Origin: Marinobacter lipolyticus
GTDB lineage: Bacteria > Pseudomonadota > Gammaproteobacteria > Pseudomonadales > Oleiphilaceae
Direction: 5' to 3'
Length of the DNA: 64,000 bases
Assembly: GCF_018424605.1 (NCBI RefSeq)
Contig: NZ_QTKT01000008.1
Location: 124,001-188,000 of the forward strand
Under the pieces are notes generated by a model. The model ran no database searches, was not told the DNA's origin, and saw only the letters and a program-made list of their open reading frames with translations. Position 1 is the stretch's first letter. The number at the start of each line of letters is the position of its first letter. A program made the translations under genes and the position numbers. Of this stretch, positions 8,204 to 16,982 are shown in pieces.

Positions 8204-11200
8204 TCAGGGGACTTCGCGCCAGTAGATGACCCGATCATGGCCGCGGTAGACGCCGAAGGTGGCGGTTGCGGAGGGAAACTCCAGCGCCCCGTCACTATCC
8301 CGGTCGTCCTGAAGCCACTGCGACACCTGCCAGACCAGAGTGTCGGTTCCCTGACTGCCGTTCGGCGCCAGTCGCAGCGGGCCCGCGGTACCGGCGCTGA
8401 TCGTGCCGGAACTCGCCGCCAGCGTGTGGTGATTACCGGTGTTGTCGATTGCGGCTGTGGACCACCCACTGCATGAATCATCCAGGTTCACCTCGAAATC
8501 CCCTGCCCGGAAAAATTCCATCCGGAACGGCATCTGCAACTCACCCACTGTTTCCGGCCCGTATACATTCTCCATGACCAGGCGACCATATCGAACATCA
8601 AATGCTGCACCCGGCGTGAAACGGTAGGGCGCAGACTCCGCCTGAACCCCGTCGGTGTCTCCAACACTCTCCAGCGCAAACCGCAGCTCCGGCACAAATG
8701 GATCGATTCGGGTAGCCGGCGTTTTTATGTATGAGAAGGCGTCGTCCGTACTGTAGGTAAACTGCATCAGGCCCGGAGCAATAGCCGCCAGAGTGCCGCC
8801 CTGCTGGTCCACCGCGACCGCCATCGGCCCATTACCCGCATCAAAAGCCGTTTCGTCCCCGGCTGGTACGGAACGGTTGATCCCCGTAACAGCCAGGCGC
8901 TGAAAACCGTCAGCGGTGTAGTTCCGCGTGCGAAGCCCCTGAACCGACAAGGGCTCGATCAGAGCCGAAGGTGGCATCAACCATTCAAAAGGCTGCCCGG
9001 TGTAAGTAAAGCTTCCCGGCTCACAGACTGGCGCAAACTCTCCTGGATCGACATTGATGCGGAAACGATCCGGGTAGAAACGTCCAATCGGGGCGCTCCT
9101 TCCCTTCGGCAGGTTACGGCCCAAATATGCACCGGCGGGTGGTTCCGTCACGAAACGGAACACCCCCACTTCTGACTGCTGCGCACTGACCACACTGGCG
9201 GCGTCGGACGCTCGTTCGTGGCTGTAGCGTGCCGGGGTCACTGTTCCGGTCTCGCCGCCGACGGGCGCCGCTAATTCCACCTGCAGCGGAATGTCCGCCA
9301 GGCGGAAATTGGGCGTGCCCGGGTTCCCCGCGCAAAAATCCGTGTCGGCGTCACTCTGCCAGCCCGCTGCCGTGATCGACAGATCAAACGCCTCCCCGGC
9401 GCGCACGAACGCCGGGCAAGAGGCATCGCCGGCCGCGCAGTTACCTGCCGAGGCCACACAGAATCCGGCAGGAATGCTCACAAATTCGTCCGCGCCGGGC
9501 ATCACCAGCCCGGCGTCCTCTGTCGCTTCGGAACCGACATATCGCGCGGTTACCTGAACAAGTCCGGCGTCCGGATAGGTCACCTCCATTTCTGCAATGC
9601 CATCCTCGCCGAACGCCAGTTCAAGCCCTGTAGGCGCCGAAGCGCCATTACCGATGGCCTGGCCATTGACTGAGACCGGCCGACTCACTGCACGACCGGC
9701 CGGACCGGGATCGACATAATCGGACCAGAATTCGACGGTCTTGGTCTGGTGCTCGAACGCGGGCACGCACTGCTGGGTGACATCGTCCTGCCGCACCGCC
9801 TGAACCCGTACAGGTCCGGAAGGCCGATGGGAAATCAGCTCGGGAATGGTAAACGCCAGCCCGGATTCAAAAAACGGCAGTTCGCAATTGCCGGACGAAA
9901 GCGAGCCACCCACCTGGCACAACGTGACCGCCTGGGGACGCGTGGAAGGGGTCGATCCGATCACGTCCAGCGTTACCTCACCGGGTGTGGTGTTTTGCAG
10001 GGTGGCCTCACCAAAACCGTTGGTCAGCGTTACTCTGTTGCCACCTTGCCAGCCATTAGCCGGTGCCAGGGTTGCCTCTACCGGATCGGTGAACAGCTCC
10101 GAACAGTCGGCATTGGCACAGGCGCGAACCTGCAGCGTCTCAGGCTGACAGGTCAGCGCAACACCGTCATGGATGATCTCAAAATGATCGACCTGTTCAC
10201 CAACCGGATTAATCCTGAGCGCGCAAAGCCCGACGTTATCCAGTTCATGCACGTTGGTTGAGCCCCCCGTGGAACCGGTCAGGGAGAGCAGAAACGTTTC
10301 TGGTACTGCGGCCTGATCGGGGTCGGTCAGAACGTCAACCGGGCCGATCAGGGTTTGCAGACCAGCTCCGGTATCCCGCCGGACGGTGACGATTGCCTGA
10401 TTTGCCGTGCGGGAATCAATGGTGATTTCGTACCGGTGAGGATTATTTGCCCCGGTTCCGTCCACCTCGGGCGTTAATCCGCCACTGTTGGCCAGGAATT
10501 TGTAGCCCTCAAGACCACTTCCGGACCCGCGTAAAGTGACCGATTGCGGCGTAAAACCGGCACCACCCACCCGGCCTTCGGAGGCGTTCGCAAAGTTGCC
10601 GTATTCGTCCAGCCCGATGCCAAGCCAGCCCCCCGAGAAACCCGGCCCTTCGACCCCGCTTCCCCGGCGCTGCGCGTATCCGAGCGATCCACCATAACTG
10701 CCGGGCTGGGGCGTAAAGTTTGCATCGGAGAGCACGAACGCCACCCCGTCAGCGCCGGTTCCGCCGTAGGCGTAGTAATCAAAGGTGAGAACGACCAGAT
10801 TGTCCGCCCCCGGAATCTCCGCCTGCAAGGTAGCGGCCGTCGCCTGATTGGGTACCGCCTCGGTCATCCTCAGGCGGCCGTCATCGATACCCGGTGTGAA
10901 GCTGCCACTGGAGCGCGAGGTGACCCACAACTCCGGATCCAGCACGTTGGCGGAGAAATCGTCCTGGGTTTCGCAGTTCAGAGCCGTCGATTCATCGACT
11001 ACCTCGATGACAATCTCGTCCGAGCTCCAGAATTGGTACTGCGCACAAAAACCGAAAACCGTATCCGCGCAGAAGAAAGCTTCAAATTCCACGGTGTAAA
11101 CACCTGGATCATCGAACGTGGTTGACCACTCGGGCACCCGGCTGCAGGGCGATTGGTTACTACCCTGCTGTTCACGAACCGCCCCATCAACGCGCCACTG

Positions 11201-11908
11201 GTCGACCCAATCCGCATTGAAAAAGGAAGTCTGTGGCGAAGGGCATCCAGAAGCGACCACGGAAAAATCAATTGTGCTCCCCACTTCAACAATCACCGGA
11301 CCCTGGCTTTGCCCATTGGCAGACAGAACGATGTCGGCGTCGCACAGGCCTTCCAGCAACTCCTGATTTACGTCGCCCTCCGAAAACGACACGTCACGAT
11401 TGCCCTCGCTGATCGGGCCGGCCGCGGCAAGCGCGCCATTCACGAAAACATTGTTGCCGACCGATATGGCGCCGCCGGCGTAAATCGATCCATTGATCAC
11501 CACCTGATTGCCCGGGCTGTTGTTACCTCCGGCGATCGTGACGTTGCCGCGGACAACAATAAGTAGATTTCGTGAACTCTCGCCAGCGTTCAGCAACGTA
11601 CCCCGCCCAATGGTCAAATTGCCGTTCACAAAAATGACGAGCTCTGCTCCCGGCGATAATTCCAGCTCGTAGTTGCCGATGGAGGAGCCGGAGACATAGC
11701 GCTCTCCGCCGGATTGAGGGGTTCCGGACGGCGGCCAGCCTCCCTCCGCCCGGGGAACCCCGGAAAGATCCAGCCCTTCACTCCCCAGATTGCCGTTGAC
11801 GCCATCGGCGTCCCCAAATACCTCGGTACACTGGGCGGCCAGCACATGGGCGCTGCCAAATCCCAGAATAAGGGCCACCAAGATAATCAGCGGGCGAACA
11901 ATCCTCAT
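8204..11908 (-). CDS. mshQ: MSHA pilus locus surface protein MshQ, lectin-like
   Basis: Large protein ending the MSHA locus, likely exposed on or near the pilus. Seen: 1234 aa. A signal peptide (residues 1-24, ending HVLA) leads into a Gly/Asn-rich region with repeated GN-x-x-I/V turns (about 70-190) that suggests a beta-helix. A PKD-like stretch follows near 190-300. Residues about 310-565 resemble an L-type (legume-like) lectin, with DFSAN at its start, DGVAFVLSD, and GWLGIGLDEYGNF in its core. The C-terminal half matches the DUF6701 type known from MshQ proteins; Cys pairs occur throughout. The start overlaps the mshP stop (ATGA). A tip adhesin is inferred; the ligand is unknown. Confidence 0.88.
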   Translation of the reverse strand: MRIVRPLIILVALILGFGSAHVLAAQCTEVFGDADGVNGNLGSEGLDLSGVPRAEGGWPPSGTPQSGGERYVSGSSIGNYELELSPGAELVIFVNGNLTIGRGTLLNAGESSRNLLIVVRGNVTIAGGNNSPGNQVVINGSIYAGGAISVGNNVFVNGALAAAGPISEGNRDVSFSEGDVNQELLEGLCDADIVLSANGQSQGPVIVEVGSTIDFSVVASGCPSPQTSFFNADWVDQWRVDGAVREQQGSNQSPCSRVPEWSTTFDDPGVYTVEFEAFFCADTVFGFCAQYQFWSSDEIVIEVVDESTALNCETQDDFSANVLDPELWVTSRSSGSFTPGIDDGRLRMTEAVPNQATAATLQAEIPGADNLVVLTFDYYAYGGTGADGVAFVLSDANFTPQPGSYGGSLGYAQRRGSGVEGPGFSGGWLGIGLDEYGNFANASEGRVGGAGFTPQSVTLRGSGSGLEGYKFLANSGGLTPEVDGTGANNPHRYEITIDSRTANQAIVTVRRDTGAGLQTLIGPVDVLTDPDQAAVPETFLLSLTGSTGGSTNVHELDNVGLCALRINPVGEQVDHFEIIHDGVALTCQPETLQVRACANADCSELFTDPVEATLAPANGWQGGNRVTLTNGFGEATLQNTTPGEVTLDVIGSTPSTRPQAVTLCQVGGSLSSGNCELPFFESGLAFTIPELISHRPSGPVRVQAVRQDDVTQQCVPAFEHQTKTVEFWSDYVDPGPAGRAVSRPVSVNGQAIGNGASAPTGLELAFGEDGIAEMEVTYPDAGLVQVTARYVGSEATEDAGLVMPGADEFVSIPAGFCVASAGNCAAGDASCPAFVRAGEAFDLSITAAGWQSDADTDFCAGNPGTPNFRLADIPLQVELAAPVGGETGTVTPARYSHERASDAASVVSAQQSEVGVFRFVTEPPAGAYLGRNLPKGRSAPIGRFYPDRFRINVDPGEFAPVCEPGSFTYTGQPFEWLMPPSALIEPLSVQGLRTRNYTADGFQRLAVTGINRSVPAGDETAFDAGNGPMAVAVDQQGGTLAAIAPGLMQFTYSTDDAFSYIKTPATRIDPFVPELRFALESVGDTDGVQAESAPYRFTPGAAFDVRYGRLVMENVYGPETVGELQMPFRMEFFRAGDFEVNLDDSCSGWSTAAIDNTGNHHTLAASSGTISAGTAGPLRLAPNGSQGTDTLVWQVSQWLQDDRDSDGALEFPSATATFGVYRGHDRVIYWREVP

Positions 11909-12318
11909 CGCACCCTCACCTCTACAACCCGTTCGGCTGCATCCACTCCGCCTCCGCAGCGACCGCGGCTATTAATGGTGTACAGCGTATCGCCACCGCT
12001 CCCGGCAACCGCCGAAGCATCTTCCGCGGCACAGCGAATGCGCGCGCTGCAACTACTCAGCGCGTCCTCTGTGAAATTGAGCGTCCAGTCAGCCGGGCAC
12101 GCCCGCCCCTGATGGAGCACATCGGCCACCGCCACCTGCGCACCGCTTTCTGCCGCAAAAAACGCGCGCTGAGACTGGATCTGCAAACTGACCGCTTCAC
12201 CGGAACCCTGCTGAATCTGCGCCATGCTGAAAACCACCAGCGCGAGTACGGTGACCACGAAAATGGCTACCGGCAGACCGGCACCCTGTTGATTGATTAA
12301 TGACTGATCAGGGTACAT
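11905..12318 (-). CDS. mshP: MSHA minor pilin MshP
   Basis: Minor pilin-like protein with PilX/GspK character. Seen: 137 aa from the chosen ATG. The short leader ends QQG before AGLPVAIF, and a hydrophobic helix VAIFVVTVLALVVFSM follows. Position 5 after the cleavage Gly is Val, not the Glu found in ordinary pilins. Four cysteines follow in the globular part, enough for two disulfides. A start 14 codons upstream (GTG, inside mshO) has no ribosome site; the chosen one has AGGAGG 12 bases ahead, slightly far. The gene overlaps mshO by 11 bases and mshQ by four. A location at the pilus tip next to MshQ is inferred. Confidence 0.85.
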   Translation of the reverse strand: MYPDQSLINQQGAGLPVAIFVVTVLALVVFSMAQIQQGSGEAVSLQIQSQRAFFAAESGAQVAVADVLHQGRACPADWTLNFTEDALSSCSARIRCAAEDASAVAGSGGDTLYTINSRGRCGGGVDAAERVVEVRVR

Positions 12319-13078
12319 TGCGGATCTGTACCTCCTGAATGGTGGTGGTAGTTTCATCACTGCCGGTATCGTAGTCCTGCAAGGTCAGGGTGAATTCCAC
12401 CACCGCGGCGCGCAGTAGCGACGGCGGTGTAACGCGGAAGTTCACCGGGCCAGCCAGATTGGCGGACATCACTTCACGTCGCCCCGCTGAGGGGGGCGCC
12501 AGCTGGGTTTCACTGCGACCATAGCCAGTGTGCCGATACAGGTACCGCCCGCTTTGGCAGATACTGACCGGCTCACCTACTGCGAACAGCCTTCGCTCCG
12601 GCGATTGCTGCGAGAAGCGGTGCGCGGCGGTGAGCGTAAGGGTAGTATCCGCAACGGTGTCGACCGACGTGGAAACGGGACCGGGATTATTGTTGCCATA
12701 CAACGCTGAAACGCCCGTGCCGTAGCCGAAGATCACGGCGCGGCTGCCGGCCGGCGGTGGGTCGCTGAAAGGCACAACATCAACCCTGTCAAAACCCGGC
12801 CCGCGAGTGCGACGGCTGTAATTGGTCGCCGCCAGCAATGGTAACCACTCGATACACTGACCGTTGACACGGACGGATAAAGGAAAAGCTTCTCGCAGGG
12901 ACCGGGATAGCTGCTCACCGATGACCACGGCCTGCAATGCCCGTTGCTGCCGGGCGCTCAGATCCAGAGCGCCCCGGGTGGACAGGCTGACAAACTGTAC
13001 GGACACGGTGGCAACAATGGCCAGCAATACAATGACCATAACCAGTTCGATCAGCGTGAACCCCCGAGAGCGACGCAT
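12308..13078 (-). CDS. mshO: MSHA minor pilin MshO
   Basis: Type IV pilin-like protein, GspJ-like in size and position. Seen: 256 aa. The prepilin leader MRRSRG is followed by FTLIELVMVIVLLA with Glu at mature position 5. A long globular domain with Cys and Asn-rich loops follows. The reading frame extends upstream of the chosen ATG, but that part lies within mshD. The ATG shares one base with the mshD stop (TGATG), which favours this start. It is expected to be processed by a PilD-type peptidase encoded outside the window and to join the minor-pilin initiation complex. Confidence 0.9.
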   Translation of the reverse strand: MRRSRGFTLIELVMVIVLLAIVATVSVQFVSLSTRGALDLSARQQRALQAVVIGEQLSRSLREAFPLSVRVNGQCIEWLPLLAATNYSRRTRGPGFDRVDVVPFSDPPPAGSRAVIFGYGTGVSALYGNNNPGPVSTSVDTVADTTLTLTAAHRFSQQSPERRLFAVGEPVSICQSGRYLYRHTGYGRSETQLAPPSAGRREVMSANLAGPVNFRVTPPSLLRAAVVEFTLTLQDYDTGSDETTTTIQEVQIRNVP

Positions 13079-13575
13079 CAGAAATTCACCCGGTAGAACG
13101 TGAACACGAACCGGCCATCTGACGGATCGCGAACGGTGATGTCGACGCGTTTCGCGTCCGGTGCGGGCAGCCCCACCTCGGCACCGGCGCACGTCACCTC
13201 CACGGAAACTCTGAAGCTGCCGTAGGCCGCACTGTTCAGGTCTGACCCGTCGGCTTTTTGCGGCACCTCATCATCGATGGCGTTGTAGTCATCAACATCG
13301 TCATAGGCAGACCGATCCGGTTCTTCGGTATTTACTGAGCATCCGCTTACTCGCGGTGTGCCACCGATTGGGGTGCTGTCATCGTAACGGCGGGACTGAA
13401 TTTCATCTGCGTAAAGCTGCGCCAGGGCAACGGCGCGAGTCTGGTTCAGAGGATCGGCGCTGCGGCCTGTCAACAAAGAGAACGCTCCGACTACTCCGGC
13501 AATGGCCACACTGATGATCACAATGGTCATCACCAGCTCCACCAGCGTTGCACCGCGGGCGTTCATTTGCCTCAT
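13078..13575 (-). CDS. mshD: MSHA minor pilin MshD
   Basis: GspI/PilV-like minor pilin. Seen: 165 aa. The leader MRQMNARG is followed by ATLVELVMTIVIISVAIAG. Residue +1 is Ala and Glu is at +5, with a long transmembrane helix. Cys residues at the middle (SGCSVN) and later (EVTCAG) could form a disulfide. The start overlaps the mshC stop by ATGA; an internal ATG three codons later is the only alternative. It sits in the order mshC-mshD-mshO-mshP-mshQ, the same as in vibrios and Shewanella. Confidence 0.9.
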   Translation of the reverse strand: MRQMNARGATLVELVMTIVIISVAIAGVVGAFSLLTGRSADPLNQTRAVALAQLYADEIQSRRYDDSTPIGGTPRVSGCSVNTEEPDRSAYDDVDDYNAIDDEVPQKADGSDLNSAAYGSFRVSVEVTCAGAEVGLPAPDAKRVDITVRDPSDGRFVFTFYRVNF

Positions 13576-14030
13576 AGACAGGCACCCCGGTACACCGCGC
13601 CGAGGGAGCTCAGGCAGGTGGAAAAACTGCTCTGGCCACTGAACACGAACAGAGTGTCGGCACCGTTTGTTGGCACGCCTTTGCTATTGAAATTGATGAT
13701 CAGTGGCAGGCCGCCACCAACCGAAAGACTGGTGCCCTCACGGGGCAGTTCGAACGTGCGGGCAACAGGCGTTCCGGCGCCGACCACAAACCGGAAGTCG
13801 TCGCCCGCCTGTTCCACACGGAGAGAGCCACCCGCGTTGCCCGCCAGCGCTGCCTGCTGGGCAAGCAGCGTGGCGGCGGCAAGTTGCTGGGTGGCCAGCA
13901 GGGGAGAGAAGGCCGAACGGCTGGCAAACAGGCCAATGCCCAGAACGGAAAGAGCTCCGATCAGGACGATGACCATGACCAGCTCAACCAGGGTAAACCC
14001 CGATGACCTCGGGGCGTTTTTCATTGTCAT
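13572..14030 (-). CDS. mshC: MSHA minor pilin MshC
   Basis: GspH-like minor pilin. Seen: 152 aa. The leader MTMKNAPRSSG precedes FTLVELVMVIVLIGALS, with Glu at mature position 5. A beta-rich globular domain (SLRVEQAGDDFRFVVG) ends in a Cys pair near the C-terminus (FSTCLSSLG, YRGACL), as in many pilins. GGGAGG five bases before the ATG supports this start. A second ATG two codons later is also possible. A 97-bp spacer with a hairpin separates it from mshA, so its expression may be lower than that of the major pilin. Confidence 0.9.
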   Translation of the reverse strand: MTMKNAPRSSGFTLVELVMVIVLIGALSVLGIGLFASRSAFSPLLATQQLAAATLLAQQAALAGNAGGSLRVEQAGDDFRFVVGAGTPVARTFELPREGTSLSVGGGLPLIINFNSKGVPTNGADTLFVFSGQSSFSTCLSSLGAVYRGACL

Positions 14031-14073
14031 GCCCCCTCCCGGATTCCCTACAATCAGTCAAACTCTCTCAGGG

Positions 14074-14105
14074 TAGGTCGGATTACGCTGAGCTAAACCG
14101 ACCTA
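14074..14105 (-). terminator. Hairpin between mshA and mshC, likely attenuator or stabiliser
   Basis: TAGGTCGG and CCGACCTA (14074-14081, 14098-14105) form an 8-bp stem. Three further pairs are possible after one mismatch, and the loop is about 9-16 bases. On the minus strand no T-run follows, so full termination is not expected. It may raise mshA over mshC mRNA. Confidence 0.45.
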
Positions 14106-14127
14106 ACTTTCCGACAGCTCTGATGAA

Positions 14128-14586
14128 TTAACACTCACCATCTGTTTTGTCTGTCGTTACAGTGAGGGTAGCTGCGGTGTCCGCATCAGCGGCAGCTGCG
14201 TAGGTAGCCACGCAGCTTCCCACAGTGATAGTGCCTGCATCTTCATCGTAAGCAAGGCCGTCCCCATCGAACTGCGCAGCATCATCAAGAGCATCGATCG
14301 CGGGATAACCAAATACGACGTCGATGTCTCCGCCGTCCAGTGACACAGTCTCGGTCGCATCGTCCGTTACTCCATTAGCGAGTGCAGCAGACCTGACGAT
14401 GCTGATCGCAGACCGAGCAGAACCGAGAGCTCCATCGAATACCGCCGCTCTGGCACTTCCGCCCAAGTCTGCAAACCGTGGCAAAGCGAACGCCGCCAGA
14501 ATGCCCAAGATCACAATCACCATAACCAGTTCGATCAGGGTGAAACCTTTTTCTTTTCGTGCTGCCATTGAAGTCATTACGTTCAT
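14128..14586 (-). CDS. mshA: MSHA major pilin MshA
   Basis: Likely main pilus subunit. Seen: 152 aa. A 14-residue leader (MNVMTSMAARKEKG) is followed by FTLIELVMVIVILGILAAFA, with Glu at mature position 5. The helix continues through LPRFADLGGSARAA, typical of MshA. The globular domain is acidic and Ala/Asp-rich, with two cysteines (VGSCVATY and the final DGEC) positioned for the C-terminal disulfide loop. A GTG four codons upstream was rejected because GGAG sits six bases before the chosen ATG. The gene is less GC-rich in codon use than its neighbours, as often seen for abundant or diversifying pilins. Assignment as major rather than second pilin rests on order. Confidence 0.85.
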   Translation of the reverse strand: MNVMTSMAARKEKGFTLIELVMVIVILGILAAFALPRFADLGGSARAAVFDGALGSARSAISIVRSAALANGVTDDATETVSLDGGDIDVVFGYPAIDALDDAAQFDGDGLAYDEDAGTITVGSCVATYAAAADADTAATLTVTTDKTDGEC

Positions 14587-14621
14587 GGTGTTCTCCACTT
14601 TTTTGGTTGCTGCTAATTGAA

Positions 14622-15131
14622 TCAGTTAATCGTGGTGACGATGTCACCGTTATCCGTGTCGTAAACGATGGTGCTGCCCTGCCCATCGGCGAGGTATTCG
14701 TATTCGCAGTCGTCCCCGGACAGGCCGACCAGATATTCGGTGTCTGCGGCGTTGGTGGTCGCTGCAACCGGCGCGTTTGACTGCAACAAGCCGTTCCATA
14801 CCTGCAGGCAACGGTTGGCGTTCGGGGCACCGGTGGTGCCGTTGGTGGACGTCGCCCAGCCTTCATCGTTGACTGCAACGTTGTCGTTACCAAAGCCTTC
14901 CACCGCGGCCACCGCGCCTGTAGTGCCGTTGGTCACCCACTGCGCCTTGACCAGTGCTACACCCGCACTCAGCGCACCGGCGGTCGCCTGGATACTGGAC
15001 TGATGCGCCTGCTCCGAAAGCTGCGCAAAACGCGGCAACGCGAACGCGGCCAGAATGGCCAGGATGGCGATCACCACTACCAATTCGATCAGGGTGAACC
15101 CTGCCTGTTTCTTCTTGCTTGTGAACTGCAT
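14622..15131 (-). CDS. mshB: MSHA pilin MshB
   Basis: Type IV pilin close to MshA in its N-terminal half. Seen: 169 aa. The leader MQFTSKKKQAG precedes FTLIELVVVIAILAILAAFA, with Glu at mature position 5. The conserved LPRFAQLSEQAH region follows, then a globular domain with NRCLQVWNG and GDDCEYEY giving one Cys pair. The ATG follows GAGG and lies six bases after the mshF stop. In the known MSHA order mshB precedes mshA. If abundance were measured and this protein dominated, the A and B names should be exchanged. Confidence 0.85.
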   Translation of the reverse strand: MQFTSKKKQAGFTLIELVVVIAILAILAAFALPRFAQLSEQAHQSSIQATAGALSAGVALVKAQWVTNGTTGAVAAVEGFGNDNVAVNDEGWATSTNGTTGAPNANRCLQVWNGLLQSNAPVAATTNAADTEYLVGLSGDDCEYEYLADGQGSTIVYDTDNGDIVTTIN

Positions 15132-15137
15132 CGTTGA

Positions 15138-15752
15138 TTAGTCCTCTTTCCCGGTTTCTGATTCGTCATGCCAGCGTTTCGCGTCCTGCCGTTGCGCTGA
15201 TTCTGGTTGTAACGCTACCGGCTCGAGTTTGAGTCCGGTCAGTCGCTCTTCATGCTCCCGCTGTCCATTGTTGTTGCGGTCTGCAAAATCCGTTGTCACT
15301 TCCCAGGCAAGAGGCTGGGCCACTTCGGGTGGCCGTCCTCTAAGGGTTATCGGCCGTGCCGGGTTATAGATGAACCAGCCCTCCTGCCTGTGCGCTGTCT
15401 TCCTTTCGGTTCGGCTCTGGAAGCACCAGTACCCCGGTGGTGGCAGCGCCCTCCTGCATTGGCCGCGGTAGCGCCCCCACTGATGCTCTAACAGCTCGAA
15501 GGGATTCAGTCCTTCGTGCTGCAGCAGGCTCTGATCCCTCGCCAGCATCACCTCCGCGCCCTTAATCACCAGCGCGGATTGCAGCTGGCTTAGCACCAGA
15601 GTGGCTGAGACCTGCTCGACCCGGGACGCTTCGCGGTCCACCACATCCAGCACAAACCACCACAACAGAAACAACACCGCCAACGCCACCAACATCCGGA
15701 GCCGGCGGCCATTTTTCAGGGCATTGGCGTCCGATAGCCGGGCCGTTGGCAC
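15138..15752 (-). CDS. mshF: MSHA biogenesis protein MshF
   Basis: Small inner-membrane protein of the MSHA locus with no defined biochemical role. Seen: 204 aa. One transmembrane helix (about residues 19-38, MLVALAVLFLLWWFVLDVV) is followed by a periplasmic part with a Cys pair (GQCRRALPPPGYWCF). A charged tail rich in Glu and Arg follows. It starts with GTG immediately after the mshG stop (TAG-GTG), with a G-rich ribosome site inside mshG. Identification depends on position between mshG and mshB and on size. Sequence conservation in this family is low. Confidence 0.75.
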   Translation of the reverse strand: MPTARLSDANALKNGRRLRMLVALAVLFLLWWFVLDVVDREASRVEQVSATLVLSQLQSALVIKGAEVMLARDQSLLQHEGLNPFELLEHQWGRYRGQCRRALPPPGYWCFQSRTERKTAHRQEGWFIYNPARPITLRGRPPEVAQPLAWEVTTDFADRNNNGQREHEERLTGLKLEPVALQPESAQRQDAKRWHDESETGKED

Positions 15753-16982
15753 CTAGCCCCGCCCCATAGCCGCCGCGCCCAGATCCCAGATGGGCAGAAA
15801 TACGCCCAGTGCCAGAATCAGCACCAGGATACCCATGGCCACAATGAGAATGGGCTCGATGGACTCCGCCAGCCGCTTCAGGCCGTAATCCACGTCTTCA
15901 TCGTAAAAATCGGCGACGTTGTTGAGCATGTCGTCCACCGACCCGGTTTCTTCGCCCACTGCAATCATCTGCAGGATCAGCGGGGTAAACATTCCGCTTT
16001 GCCGTGCCGTTCGCAGCAGGCTCTCGCCGCGCTCAATCCCGGCGCGCATGTCCTTGATGTGCAGCGAAATCCACGCATTGTCCGTGGCGTCCGCCACTAC
16101 CGTCAATGCGTGGGTCACCGGCATGCCCGCGGCCAGCATGCTGGCAAAATTGCGGGCAAACCGGCTCAGGGTGATCAGTTCCAGCAGTGGCCCGATAATC
16201 GGTATTCTCAGCTTGTATCGGTCCCAGGTAATGCGGCCCTGTTCGGTCTGTTTCCACTGGCGGAGCAGCAGCCCTGACGCGGCAACTCCGAACAACAGCA
16301 CGTACCAGTAACCCAGCAGAAAGTTGGAGGTGCCCACCAGTACCTGTGTGAGAAACGGCAGGTCAGCCCCCAGCTTGTTAAACACCGAAGCGAACTTCGG
16401 AATCACCAGAAAGTTGACCACCATCAGTGCTGCCAGCAGTGCTACCACCACGAATGTGGGGTAACGCATGGCCTGCTTGAGACGCCGCTTGGTATCACGC
16501 TCCAGCTCGAGGATCTCCGACAGCCGCTTGAAGGCGTCGTCCAGCATGCCGGTGTTCTCGCCAACGTGAATCATTGCGATGAACAGGTCGGAAAACACGC
16601 CGGGATGGGCCTGCATGGCCGTGGCCATGGTGGTACCGCCTTCCAGCCGTGAGGTCACATCTTCCAGCACCTCCGCCAGCACCGGTGACCGGCTGGTTTC
16701 AGCCAGCCCGCGCATGGTGCGGATCAGCGGTATGCCGGCTTTGGTGAGGGCGTGCATCTGGCGGCAGAAGACGATCAGCTCGTCCAGGGTGACCTTCTTG
16801 CGAAACAGCGGTACGCGGTTCAGGCGATCGCTCAGGGTAACGGTCTGCTCGTGCTCGCGGATCGACAAGGGTGTGATACCGCGACGCAGCAGCTCCGAGG
16901 CGGCCACATCGGCATTCGGTGCAGCCAGCAATCCCTGCTGCACAATGCCACGGCTGTCTTTACCCCGATAACTGAACTGCAT
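15753..16982 (-). CDS. mshG: MSHA inner-membrane platform protein MshG (PilC/GspF family)
   Basis: Platform on which the assembly ATPase acts to extrude pilins. Seen: 409 aa, usual for the family. It has two repeated T2SSF domains (about 65-190 and 270-390), each with the FCRQMHALTKAGIPL-type and FARNFASMLAAGMPV-type helix and the GE(N/T)TG turn. Hydrophobic segments lie near 165-190, 215-240 and 375-400. The N-terminus MQFSYRGKDSRG is typical of this family. The start shares one base with the mshE stop (TAATG), tying ATPase and platform translation together. No key element appears missing. Confidence 0.95.
   Translation of the reverse strand: MQFSYRGKDSRGIVQQGLLAAPNADVAASELLRRGITPLSIREHEQTVTLSDRLNRVPLFRKKVTLDELIVFCRQMHALTKAGIPLIRTMRGLAETSRSPVLAEVLEDVTSRLEGGTTMATAMQAHPGVFSDLFIAMIHVGENTGMLDDAFKRLSEILELERDTKRRLKQAMRYPTFVVVALLAALMVVNFLVIPKFASVFNKLGADLPFLTQVLVGTSNFLLGYWYVLLFGVAASGLLLRQWKQTEQGRITWDRYKLRIPIIGPLLELITLSRFARNFASMLAAGMPVTHALTVVADATDNAWISLHIKDMRAGIERGESLLRTARQSGMFTPLILQMIAVGEETGSVDDMLNNVADFYDEDVDYGLKRLAESIEPILIVAMGILVLILALGVFLPIWDLGAAAMGRG

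Noticed and set aside
13079-13192. N-terminal extension of MshO by 38 codons
   Set aside because: It would put an Arg-rich stretch ahead of a normal prepilin leader and lies within mshD; the TGATG junction marks the real start.
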